Of a DNA stretch of 64,000 nt, positions 57,541-64,000 are shown piece after piece. Source of the stretch: SIG603 sp963589785 (GTDB lineage: Bacteria; Bacillota; Clostridia; Oscillospirales; Acutalibacteraceae); assembly GCA_963589785.1 (NCBI GenBank), contig CAVAMJ010000005.1, forward strand, positions 1 through 64,000, given 5' to 3'. The notes beneath the pieces were generated by a model. It had not been told where the DNA came from. It did no database searches and was given only the letters and a program-made list of their open reading frames with translations. The position numbers were made by a program, and so were the translations under genes. Each line of letters begins with the position of its first letter. Position 1 is the first letter of the stretch.

Positions 57541-60441
57541 ATGCCAAAGAGATATGAATATGTTACCCCTCCCAGCTTAGGGGTTAAAAATCCACGCCCA
57601 AAGGTTGCCGCAGTCGGCAAGAAAATTACGGATGTTGTTGACCACAAGCTTAAGGGTGTCACTTCCGACGATGCTGAGTACTGGGGGCTTGCTGATGTTT
57701 TGACCGACGATATGTGCGATGTCATATTGTCGATGGGACTGAGAAAGCCCGAGACCTTCGAGGAGATTGCAAAGAAAAACAGACAGTTTTCTGTGGAGAA
57801 GCTTCAGGAAATGCTCGACTACATGAGCTATATCGGAATTTTGGAGTATGATTACGGTTATCACTATGATCATAACGGCAGAACTGCGCCGCCGTCCGAA
57901 AGAAGATATATCCTTCCTATGTTTGTTCCGGGTTCTGCTGAACTTCTGAACATTCATGAATTGCCGCCCGACGGAATAAATCAGAGACTAATCGATCACC
58001 CTGAGCTTGCCTCATTCTTTGAGAGAATGACATTTGTTCCGCTTGCGGGAATTACTCACATGGTTCCGCCCGGTGGATCCGGCGTAGGCATGCACGTTAT
58101 ACCTGTTGAAAAAGCTATATCTATGGAAAACGGAGTCATGGATATCGAACAGCTTTCTTATTGGCTAAAGAAGTATGAGGGACACATCGGTGTAGCACGT
58201 TGCTCTTGTCGTGCATCGAGAGCGGCTCTTGATGAGGGCTGTGCCGATGATGATTTCGGCTGGTGCATTGGTGTCGGTGACTTTGCCGATTACTGCCGTG
58301 AAACTCATAAGGGGCACGATATTACCTATGATGAGGCAATGGAAATTCTCAAGAACGCTGAGAAAAACGGTTTTGTTCATCAGATTACTAATATTGACGG
58401 TGACAACAAGGTTTTCGGCATATGTAACTGTAATGTTAATATTTGTAATGCGCTTAGAACTTCACAGCTTTTTAACACGCCAAACCTTTCCCGTTCCGCT
58501 TATACAGCTAAGGTTGAAGCAGATAAATGCGTAGCTTGCGGAAAATGCGTAGAATATTGCCCGTCCGGTGCGGTTAGACTTGGCCAGAAGCTTTGCACAA
58601 CTAAAGGCGAGGTTGTCTATCCGAGAAGAACACTTCCCGAGCAGTCCTCGCTCAAAGAGTATCTCCACTGGAAAGAGGACAAGTGGGACGAGGATTATCG
58701 AGACAACAACAGAATCAACTGCTACGATACAGGTACAGCACCGTGTAAAACCGCTTGCCCGGCACATATTGCAGTTCAAGGCTACCTTAAAATGGCGGCT
58801 CAGGGAAGATATAAGGATGCTCTTGCTTTAATTAAGAAGGATAATCCGTTCCCGGCAATTTGCGGTCGTGTTTGCAATCACAAGTGCGAGGACGCATGCA
58901 CAAGAGGACTTGTTGACAGAGCTGTTTCTATTGATGCTGTCAAGAAATTTATCGCTGAACAGGATTTGAACGCTGAGACAAGATATGTCCCTGAGGTTGT
59001 AATAGCTTCGAACAGATACGATCACTGGAGTCAGAAAATCGCAATTATCGGTTCAGGTCCAGCGGGTCTTTCGTGTGCATATTATCTTGCAACAAAGGGA
59101 TATAAGCCGACAGTCTTCGAGAAAAGCGAGAAGCCTGGCGGTATGATGCGCTACGGTATCCCGTCTTATAAGCTTGAAAAGGATGTTATCGATGCTGAAA
59201 TCGATGTAATAAGAGAGCTCGGAGTCGAGATAAAGTGCGGCATCGAGGTCGGTAAAGATATCACAATCGATGAGCTTAGAAAAGAGGGCTACGAAGCTTT
59301 CTATATCGCAATAGGCTGTCAGGGCGGTCGCTTGGCGGGTGTCCCGGGTGAAGATGCAAACGGTATTGAAATTGCCGTTGACTTCCTTCACGAGGCAACA
59401 GAAAATCAGTCTAGAAAGCTTGGCGGTGATGTCGTAGTTATCGGCGGCGGTAATGTAGCTGTTGACTGTGCAAGAACTGCCCATAGATTCGGTGCCGAAA
59501 ATGTAACAATGGTTTGTCTCGAGTCAAGAGAGACTATGCCGGCTTCTAACGAGGAAATTGAAGAAACACTCGAAGAGAACATTAAGATTTGCAATTCTTG
59601 GGGCCCGAAAGAAATCAAAAAGGACGAGAACGGCAATGTTAAGTCGATAGTATTCAAGAAGTGCTTCAGAACCATAGATCCGGAAACAAAGAGATTTGAT
59701 CCCGTTTATGACGAGAATGAGACAATAGAGATTGAGGCTTCAAGAATAGTCTATGCTATCGGACAGTCAGTCGAATGGGGCAAGCTTCTCGAGGGCGAAA
59801 AAGTTGAACTTCGAAACGGCAAGTATCCGATTGCAGACGGACTTACTTATCAGACTTCACAAAAGGATATTTTCGTCGGAGGAGATGTCTACACAGGTCC
59901 TAAGTTTGTTATCGATGCGGTTGAAGCGGGTAAGTGTGCGGCAGAATCGCTTCACAGATATGTTCATCCGCATGCAAGTCTCACAATAGGCAGAAACCGC
60001 AGAGACTTCAAAGAGCTTGATAAGGAAAATGTAGTAATCGACAGCTATGACAATTCTTCCCGTCAGGAAGCCGGTATGGATGACACTATCGATCACAAGA
60101 TGTCATTCAGAGATGCTCACAAGACCTTGACAGAGGAACAGGTTAGAATAGAAACCTCACGTTGTCTGGGATGCGGCGCATCGGTAGTTGACCCGAACAG
60201 ATGCTTAGGCTGTGGTGTTTGCACGACTAAGTGCGAATTCGATGCAATCAAGCTTCACAGAGATCACCCCGAAGCATCTAAAATGGTTGTTGCTGAGGAC
60301 AAGATGAAGCATATTTTCCCGTACTTTGTCGGAAATGTCGCTAAGCTCGCTATAAAGAGAATTCCTAAGGAAGTTAAGGAATACGAAAACAAATACAAGG
60401 ACTTCCGCACTTCTATCGGAAAAGATACCGATAAACATTAA
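57541..60441 (+). CDS. Multi-domain Fe-S/FAD pyridine nucleotide oxidoreductase (GltD-like)
   Basis: 966-residue protein. Residues about 35-110 resemble a winged-helix-like fold, and a Cys-rich part with RCSCRAS follows. A 4Fe-4S ferredoxin motif (CVACGKCVEYCPSG) lies at about 330-343. From about 401 comes the GltD-type Fe-S domain (APCKTACPAHIAVQGYL and CGRVCNHKCEDACTRG), then FAD binding (GSGPAGLSCAYYL near 504) and NAD(P) binding (GGGNVAVDCARTA near 635). A C-terminal Fe-S pair (CLGCGAS and CLGCGVCTTKC) is at about 875-905. It probably passes electrons between NAD(P)H and ferredoxin or a partner enzyme. HypA follows directly, suggesting a hydrogenase link. Confidence 0.85.
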   Translation: MPKRYEYVTPPSLGVKNPRPKVAAVGKKITDVVDHKLKGVTSDDAEYWGLADVLTDDMCDVILSMGLRKPETFEEIAKKNRQFSVEKLQEMLDYMSYIGILEYDYGYHYDHNGRTAPPSERRYILPMFVPGSAELLNIHELPPDGINQRLIDHPELASFFERMTFVPLAGITHMVPPGGSGVGMHVIPVEKAISMENGVMDIEQLSYWLKKYEGHIGVARCSCRASRAALDEGCADDDFGWCIGVGDFADYCRETHKGHDITYDEAMEILKNAEKNGFVHQITNIDGDNKVFGICNCNVNICNALRTSQLFNTPNLSRSAYTAKVEADKCVACGKCVEYCPSGAVRLGQKLCTTKGEVVYPRRTLPEQSSLKEYLHWKEDKWDEDYRDNNRINCYDTGTAPCKTACPAHIAVQGYLKMAAQGRYKDALALIKKDNPFPAICGRVCNHKCEDACTRGLVDRAVSIDAVKKFIAEQDLNAETRYVPEVVIASNRYDHWSQKIAIIGSGPAGLSCAYYLATKGYKPTVFEKSEKPGGMMRYGIPSYKLEKDVIDAEIDVIRELGVEIKCGIEVGKDITIDELRKEGYEAFYIAIGCQGGRLAGVPGEDANGIEIAVDFLHEATENQSRKLGGDVVVIGGGNVAVDCARTAHRFGAENVTMVCLESRETMPASNEEIEETLEENIKICNSWGPKEIKKDENGNVKSIVFKKCFRTIDPETKRFDPVYDENETIEIEASRIVYAIGQSVEWGKLLEGEKVELRNGKYPIADGLTYQTSQKDIFVGGDVYTGPKFVIDAVEAGKCAAESLHRYVHPHASLTIGRNRRDFKELDKENVVIDSYDNSSRQEAGMDDTIDHKMSFRDAHKTLTEEQVRIETSRCLGCGASVVDPNRCLGCGVCTTKCEFDAIKLHRDHPEASKMVVAEDKMKHIFPYFVGNVAKLAIKRIPKEVKEYENKYKDFRTSIGKDTDKH

Positions 60442-60450
60442 GGGGCTTTT

Positions 60451-60795
60451 ATGCATGAGCTTGGAGTAGTATTCTATGTCATAGACGATGTTAAAAAGGT
60501 TGCCGAGGAAAATAATGTCGAGCATGTGCACAGTGTTACAATCGAACTGGGAGAGGTTTCTACCGTAATTCCGGAGTATCTAATAGATTGCTGGAATTGG
60601 GCGGTTAAAAAGCACGATATTCTTAATGACTGCGAATTGAGAGTCGAGAGAATTGACGCAATAACTTACTGCACAAGCTGCGGGGCAAAATATCCGACCG
60701 TTGAGCACGGAAAGGTTTGCCCACATTGCGGCAGTGAGGAAACATTTCTCGTTCAGGGCAATGAGTTTAACATCAAAGAAATAGAGGTCACATGA
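60451..60795 (+). CDS. hypA: Hydrogenase nickel-incorporation metallochaperone HypA
   Basis: 114-residue HypA. The N-terminal MHE supplies the nickel-binding His2 and Glu3. The zinc site is C-x-x-C (CTSCGAKYP) and C-x-x-C (VCPHCGS) near residues 72-93. It hands nickel to HypB and the hydrogenase large subunit, and in some bacteria to urease through UreE/UreG. It begins nine bases after the large oxidoreductase gene, with AAGGGG as ribosome site, so the two are one operon. HypC-F and hydrogenase genes are absent from the window. Confidence 0.94.
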   Translation: MHELGVVFYVIDDVKKVAEENNVEHVHSVTIELGEVSTVIPEYLIDCWNWAVKKHDILNDCELRVERIDAITYCTSCGAKYPTVEHGKVCPHCGSEETFLVQGNEFNIKEIEVT

Positions 60796-60800
60796 TTAAA

Positions 60801-60828
60801 AAATCGGGGTCCGTTCGGATCCCGATTT
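60801..60828. terminator. Terminator between converging genes
   Basis: 12-bp stem AAATCGGGGTCC (60801-60812) / GGATCCCGATTT (60817-60828) with a GTTC loop and one G-T pair. The T tract is weak. Confidence 0.75.
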
Positions 60829-60840
60829 CTAAGTTAGTAT

Positions 60841-61719
60841 TTAAATATATACGTCCAAATCCTGCCCGTTATGAACCTCGCCGTCATAAACCGAACGGAT
60901 TTCTTCTAAGATAGCATATTCTCTTTCTTTGATATGCTTTGCCATGTTGATGCTGTTGTCGAAAATCATAGTGTGGTAAATTCTGTGATAGGTGACTAGC
61001 TGTTTTGGCTTTATTTCATTGCACATTTCTCCCAGAGCGATAGAGGAGGTGTGAACCGATGAGTGGTATTTCTGCCAATGCTCCGCCCTTTGAGAGAGCC
61101 CGGCTGAGTAAAATGTTTCGTGAAGAAGAATATCACATCCCTTTGCTTTTTCAACCATGAGTTCTGTAGGGCATGTGTCACCTGAAATTACTATCACCTT
61201 ATCTGGAGTTGTGAATTTAAAGCTTAGTGAATCCAGTGTGCCGTGAGAAGCGGTGAATGCTTCCACTGTAACTAAATCATCTTTATAGATAAATCCGTTT
61301 TCAATTTCTGTCACTTCTGTTTTGTAGCCGTTTTCGTTGCCTTGCTCATCGCCGTTAAGTCTGAAGTCAATATCAACCTTGTATGCATCAAGCGTGCAGT
61401 CTACCATATGCTTCATGCCCTTAGGGCCGTAGATTTTAAGCGGCTCGTTTCTCGTCAAAACCCAGGGAGTGAAGATCAAATCTGCAAGTCCTGTCGTGTG
61501 GTCAGAATGTAGGTGTGTGCAAAAAGCGGTAGTGAGGTTTCTCGGATTAAGCTCATCTATTCCCATGCTGAATGCTTTTGTGCATTGTCTCACCACACCG
61601 GCGCCGAAATCAACAAGATAGGCTTTGTTATCGACGATAACGGCACTTGACGGGCCCATAGCCCAAGGCTCTGCGTTCGGTGTGCCTGTGCCGAGTAATA
61701 CTAATTTAGTTCTGCTCAT
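60841..61719 (-). CDS. MBL-fold metallo-hydrolase (RNase Z-like branch)
   Basis: 292-residue metallo-beta-lactamase-fold hydrolase. The zinc-binding HLHSDH motif, in THLHSDHTTGLADL, the upstream LVDFGAGVVRQC, the SGDTCPT metal-Asp segment and a late TYHRIYH give a full di-zinc set. It resembles the RNase Z/arylsulfatase-like branch but lacks the long exosite arm of true tRNase Z. The substrate is not known. The frame opens at 61779, but GGGAG lies before the ATG at 61719. It is divergent from the flavin-oxidoreductase gene at 61836. Confidence 0.87.
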   Translation of the reverse strand: MSRTKLVLLGTGTPNAEPWAMGPSSAVIVDNKAYLVDFGAGVVRQCTKAFSMGIDELNPRNLTTAFCTHLHSDHTTGLADLIFTPWVLTRNEPLKIYGPKGMKHMVDCTLDAYKVDIDFRLNGDEQGNENGYKTEVTEIENGFIYKDDLVTVEAFTASHGTLDSLSFKFTTPDKVIVISGDTCPTELMVEKAKGCDILLHETFYSAGLSQRAEHWQKYHSSVHTSSIALGEMCNEIKPKQLVTYHRIYHTMIFDNSINMAKHIKEREYAILEEIRSVYDGEVHNGQDLDVYI

Positions 61720-61783
61720 ATTATTCTCCCGTTCTTTTTTCTCAATAATAGCACTGAGGATAATATAATGCAATTGCATTTAG

Positions 61784-61812
61784 TTGAAAAAAGTATGGGT
61801 ATATGCTACAAT
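61784..61812 (+). promoter_or_regulatory. Promoter of the pyridoxamine-oxidase-like gene
   Basis: TTGAAA (61784-61789), 17-base spacer, TACAAT (61807-61812), close ahead of the ATG at 61836. Confidence 0.6.
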
Positions 61813-61835
61813 GTGAAAAAATGGAGGTGCTACAA

Positions 61836-62312
61836 ATGTTTAGACCTATTAGAAGAAAGAATAAGGAAAGAGATGCTTCAGTTGCCTCAAATCTCTTAAA
61901 AAACTCAAGAATAGGCGTGCTTTCCGTCAATGGTGACAATGGCTATCCATACGCCGTTCCGATAAATTTTTACTTTGATGAAGATGAGAATAAAATCTAT
62001 TTTCACGGAGCAAAGAGCGGTCACAAATTCGACTCGCTAAGCAAGGACAGCAAGGTTTGCTTCACTGTTTACGGAGAGGAAAAGGTAAAAGCAGAAGAGT
62101 GGGCACCGTTTGTAGAAAGCGTAGTTGTTTTCGGCAAGTGCAAAATGCTCGAGTACGGCGACGAGGCTCTTAAAAAATTGCGAATTGTCGCTTCTAAGTA
62201 TTATCCTGAGGAAGAGCTTATCGCAAGGGAAATTACTTCTTCGGCAAAGGCTTGTCAGGTTTTTGAGATAGAAATAGAGCACATGAGTGCAAAGGAAATT
62301 CAAGAAAAATGA
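61836..62312 (+). CDS. Pyridoxamine 5'-phosphate oxidase-like (Nim-type) flavoprotein
   Basis: 158-residue split-barrel flavin-binding protein. It starts MFRPIRRKNKER, and NSRIGVLSVNGDNGYPYAVPINF is typical of the Nim/PNPOx-like branch, as is the later KIYFHGAKSGHKFDSL. Relatives bind FMN or heme, and some reduce nitroimidazoles. The frame opens at 61803, but GGAGGTG precedes the ATG at 61836. It is converging with the MarR gene at 62358, and a hairpin separates them. The physiological substrate is unknown. Confidence 0.85.
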   Translation: MFRPIRRKNKERDASVASNLLKNSRIGVLSVNGDNGYPYAVPINFYFDEDENKIYFHGAKSGHKFDSLSKDSKVCFTVYGEEKVKAEEWAPFVESVVVFGKCKMLEYGDEALKKLRIVASKYYPEEELIAREITSSAKACQVFEIEIEHMSAKEIQEK

Positions 62313-62314
62313 AA

Positions 62315-62336
62315 AAGCCAACTGCAAGGTTGGCTT
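62315..62336. terminator. Hairpin between converging genes
   Basis: 8-bp stem AAGCCAAC (62315-62322) / GTTGGCTT (62329-62336) with A's before it and AATTCTTG after it. It is a modest terminator for either direction. Confidence 0.6.
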
Positions 62337-62357
62337 AATTCTTGATTAATCTTCGTT

Positions 62358-62816
62358 TTAGTCTTCTATTTTGGAGCATGTGTCGACAACTCTGTCGAGA
62401 AGAGTGACGAGAGTTCGCTCTTCGTCCTCGGAGAGATCCTTTAGTACGCTGTTGCTCCAGCTTACAAGGTATTTTTTGATTTCAGGCAAAATTTCTTCTC
62501 CCTTTTCGGTGAGGTATAGATTATTCTGTCTTCTGTCGTTTGCGTCAACTTCTCTTCGGATGTACCCCAGCTCCTCAAGACGCTTGGTTCTTCTTGCAAT
62601 GGTGCATTTGTCGATGTTCATAAAGCACACGATAGCATCCTGACTTGTACCGGGATTTCTTGCGCAGTAAGTGATAATTGTGTACATGCAACCGTGAAGA
62701 TCGTATTGCTTCAGGTGCTCGTTCATGTATTTGATTTTCTGTCTGTGCAGATAAGTTATGCATCTGCTGAGCATTCTCGGGTATTCGGCAGGATTATCGG
62801 TGAAAATCTCGCTCAT
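62358..62816 (-). CDS. MarR-family transcriptional regulator
   Basis: 152-residue MarR-type regulator. The winged helix-turn-helix covers about residues 50-115: TSQDAIVCFMNIDKCTIARRTKRLEELGYI as recognition unit, and a wing with DANDRRQNNLYLTEKG. Terminal helices form the dimer. GGAGG lies nine bases before the ATG. The gene is alone, with about 220 bases to the divergent radical SAM gene. Possible targets are itself and nearby genes. The ligand is unknown. Confidence 0.92.
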   Translation of the reverse strand: MSEIFTDNPAEYPRMLSRCITYLHRQKIKYMNEHLKQYDLHGCMYTIITYCARNPGTSQDAIVCFMNIDKCTIARRTKRLEELGYIRREVDANDRRQNNLYLTEKGEEILPEIKKYLVSWSNSVLKDLSEDEERTLVTLLDRVVDTCSKIED

Positions 62817-63035
62817 AGCAATGAACCTCCTTCTTCATTATTACTTTTATTATAGCTAAATTTTAACGGTTGTCAATGCAACTATTTAATACTTATATTA
62901 AAATTGTGTAAAATTTAGCGAGTTTAAATTAATATATTGCTTATTTGCTGTGAAACTAAGTTTTGCGGCAATGTTTACATTTTATTGCTTGAAATTATTT
63001 TCGGCAGAAAATAAAATAGAAAGTAAGGATATAAA

Positions 63036-63983
63036 GTGAATCCCTTTAAATTCAGTGATGATAACAAGCGTTATCATACATTGTATTATTACAACAAACA
63101 CCACCTTGGCAAAAGCAGAAAGGTTATTTTGAATGCCGGCATGAGCTGTCCGAACAAAGACGGCACGGCGGGGGTCGGCGGCTGTATCTTCTGCGATCAG
63201 GGAAGCGGCTACTTTGAACTATCGTCACGGTTCTCTATAAAAGAGCAGATAATCGCAGAGCGTGAGCGAATATATAAGAAAACTCCGGGAGTTAAGCTTA
63301 CGGGATATTTCCAGTCGAACACTAATACATATTGTTCGGTCGAAAGACTTGAGCAGATACTCCGTGAGGCTTATGAATCAAATATGCTCGATTCTCTTGA
63401 TATTGCAACAAGACCGGATTGCTTAGATGATGAGAAAATCGCCGTTCTGAAAAGCTTTTCTGAAAAAATACCGCTTACGGTGGAGCTAGGGCTTCAGTCG
63501 GTAAAGGACGAAACGGCTGAAATTATCAATCGAGGCTACAAATTCAGCGTGTTCGAGAGTGCTTTTGCAAAGCTTAAGAATGACGGAATAAGAACCTGTG
63601 TGCATTTGATTGACGGTTTGCCGAATGAGACAACCGACGATATGATTAATACCGCACGGGTTTTGGGGCAGATGCACCCCGATGCAGTCAAAATACACTT
63701 GCTTTTCGTGATTAGGAATACTAAGCTTGCTGAAATGTATGAAAGCGGCGAGTATGTTCCTATGAATTTCGACGACTATGTCGATACACTTGTTTCACAG
63801 CTTGAGTATTTACCGCCCGAAACGGTCATCGAAAGGGTGACGGGTGACGGCGACAAAAGAACTCTCCTTGCGCCGATGTGGAGCACGGACAAAATAAGGG
63901 TTCTCGGCACGATTGATAAACGTATGGCAGAGCGTGACACTTGGCAAGGAAGACTTTTTGTTGCAGAAAATCCGCTTATGTAG
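63036..63983 (+). CDS. Radical SAM protein, YhcC family (TIGR01212)
   Basis: 315-residue radical SAM protein. The cluster cysteines are C38, C50 and C53, spaced C-x11-C-x2-C, the long form used by the YhcC/TIGR01212 family rather than the usual CxxxCxxC. The following LTGYFQSNTNTY, DIATRPDCL and ELGLQS segments fit. These proteins probably modify RNA or another macromolecule, but the reaction is not settled. The start is GTG at 63036, after TAAGGAT, giving MNPFKFSDDNKRY. The gene ends 17 bases before the window edge and is complete. Confidence 0.92.
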   Translation: MNPFKFSDDNKRYHTLYYYNKHHLGKSRKVILNAGMSCPNKDGTAGVGGCIFCDQGSGYFELSSRFSIKEQIIAERERIYKKTPGVKLTGYFQSNTNTYCSVERLEQILREAYESNMLDSLDIATRPDCLDDEKIAVLKSFSEKIPLTVELGLQSVKDETAEIINRGYKFSVFESAFAKLKNDGIRTCVHLIDGLPNETTDDMINTARVLGQMHPDAVKIHLLFVIRNTKLAEMYESGEYVPMNFDDYVDTLVSQLEYLPPETVIERVTGDGDKRTLLAPMWSTDKIRVLGTIDKRMAERDTWQGRLFVAENPLM

Positions 63984-64000
63984 TACAATATAAAAGAATG

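Noticed and set aside
1..64000. rRNA, tRNA, CRISPR arrays, insertion sequences and prophage genes
   Set aside because: I looked for tRNA-like cloverleaf ends, regular short repeats, transposase motifs and phage structural genes and saw none. A dedicated scan could still reveal small RNA genes.

Overview
The window reads as chromosome of a low-to-moderate GC Firmicute of the class Clostridia, most like a gut or rumen Ruminococcus-type organism. This rests on AGGAGG-type ribosome binding sites before nearly every gene, many intrinsic terminators, a CXXC protein of the clostridial CD1871A type, a Firmicute-type GalT, several GPH-family sugar symporters and many AraC-type regulators. I saw no rRNA, tRNA, CRISPR array or intact insertion sequence. 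Taxonomy is an inference from gene content only.

Layout. 1-1450: edge of an unexplained region (gene end, small membrane protein, coiled-coil protein). 1597-8150: complete urease operon ureA-B-C-I-E-F-G-D, preceded by a promoter-plus-terminator unit that could be an sRNA or attenuator, and followed by a decayed LexA-like fragment. 8297-15680: two AraC regulators, a MATE exporter and a catabolic unit of nucleoside hydrolase-like enzyme, GPH symporter and InlB-repeat/alpha-beta hydrolase fusion. 16036-26612: cell-surface sugar locus with ATP-grasp ligase, SDR epimerase, two large GT-C-like membrane proteins, RmlA, RmlB, a WecE/RffA-type aminotransferase, an ArnC-like transferase and a pair of small ArnE/ArnF-like membrane proteins. 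26701-29289: CsoR repressor and metal P-type ATPase with a double operator. 29292-33254: two-component system divergent from a CXXC peptide, an Fe-S membrane protein and a TlpA-like lipoprotein. 33408-40350: predicted C-glycoside deglycosylation locus (oxidoreductase, beta and alpha subunits, GPH symporter, and an AraC regulator fused to a degenerate GH39-like domain). 40351-46966: MerR/MATE pair, small proteins, Ogt, a broken ABC transporter gene, XRE regulator, YczE-type membrane protein and flavoprotein. 46967-55582: lactose/galactose module (AraC, GH2 beta-galactosidase, GPH symporter, GalK, GalT). 55592-60828: HypB and a DUF5692-like membrane protein divergent from a multi-domain Fe-S/FAD oxidoreductase and HypA. 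60841-63983: MBL hydrolase, flavin-type oxidoreductase, MarR regulator and radical SAM protein.

How the parts fit. Urease with its UreI channel and UreE/F/G/D, together with HypA/HypB, suggests a nickel economy, with urea as nitrogen source. Four carbohydrate units share one design: an AraC regulator next to a symporter and cytoplasmic glycan or glycoside enzymes. The most notable are the C-glycoside cleavage locus and an Arn-like pathway predicted to put a dTDP-derived 4-amino-4,6-dideoxy sugar on the cell envelope.
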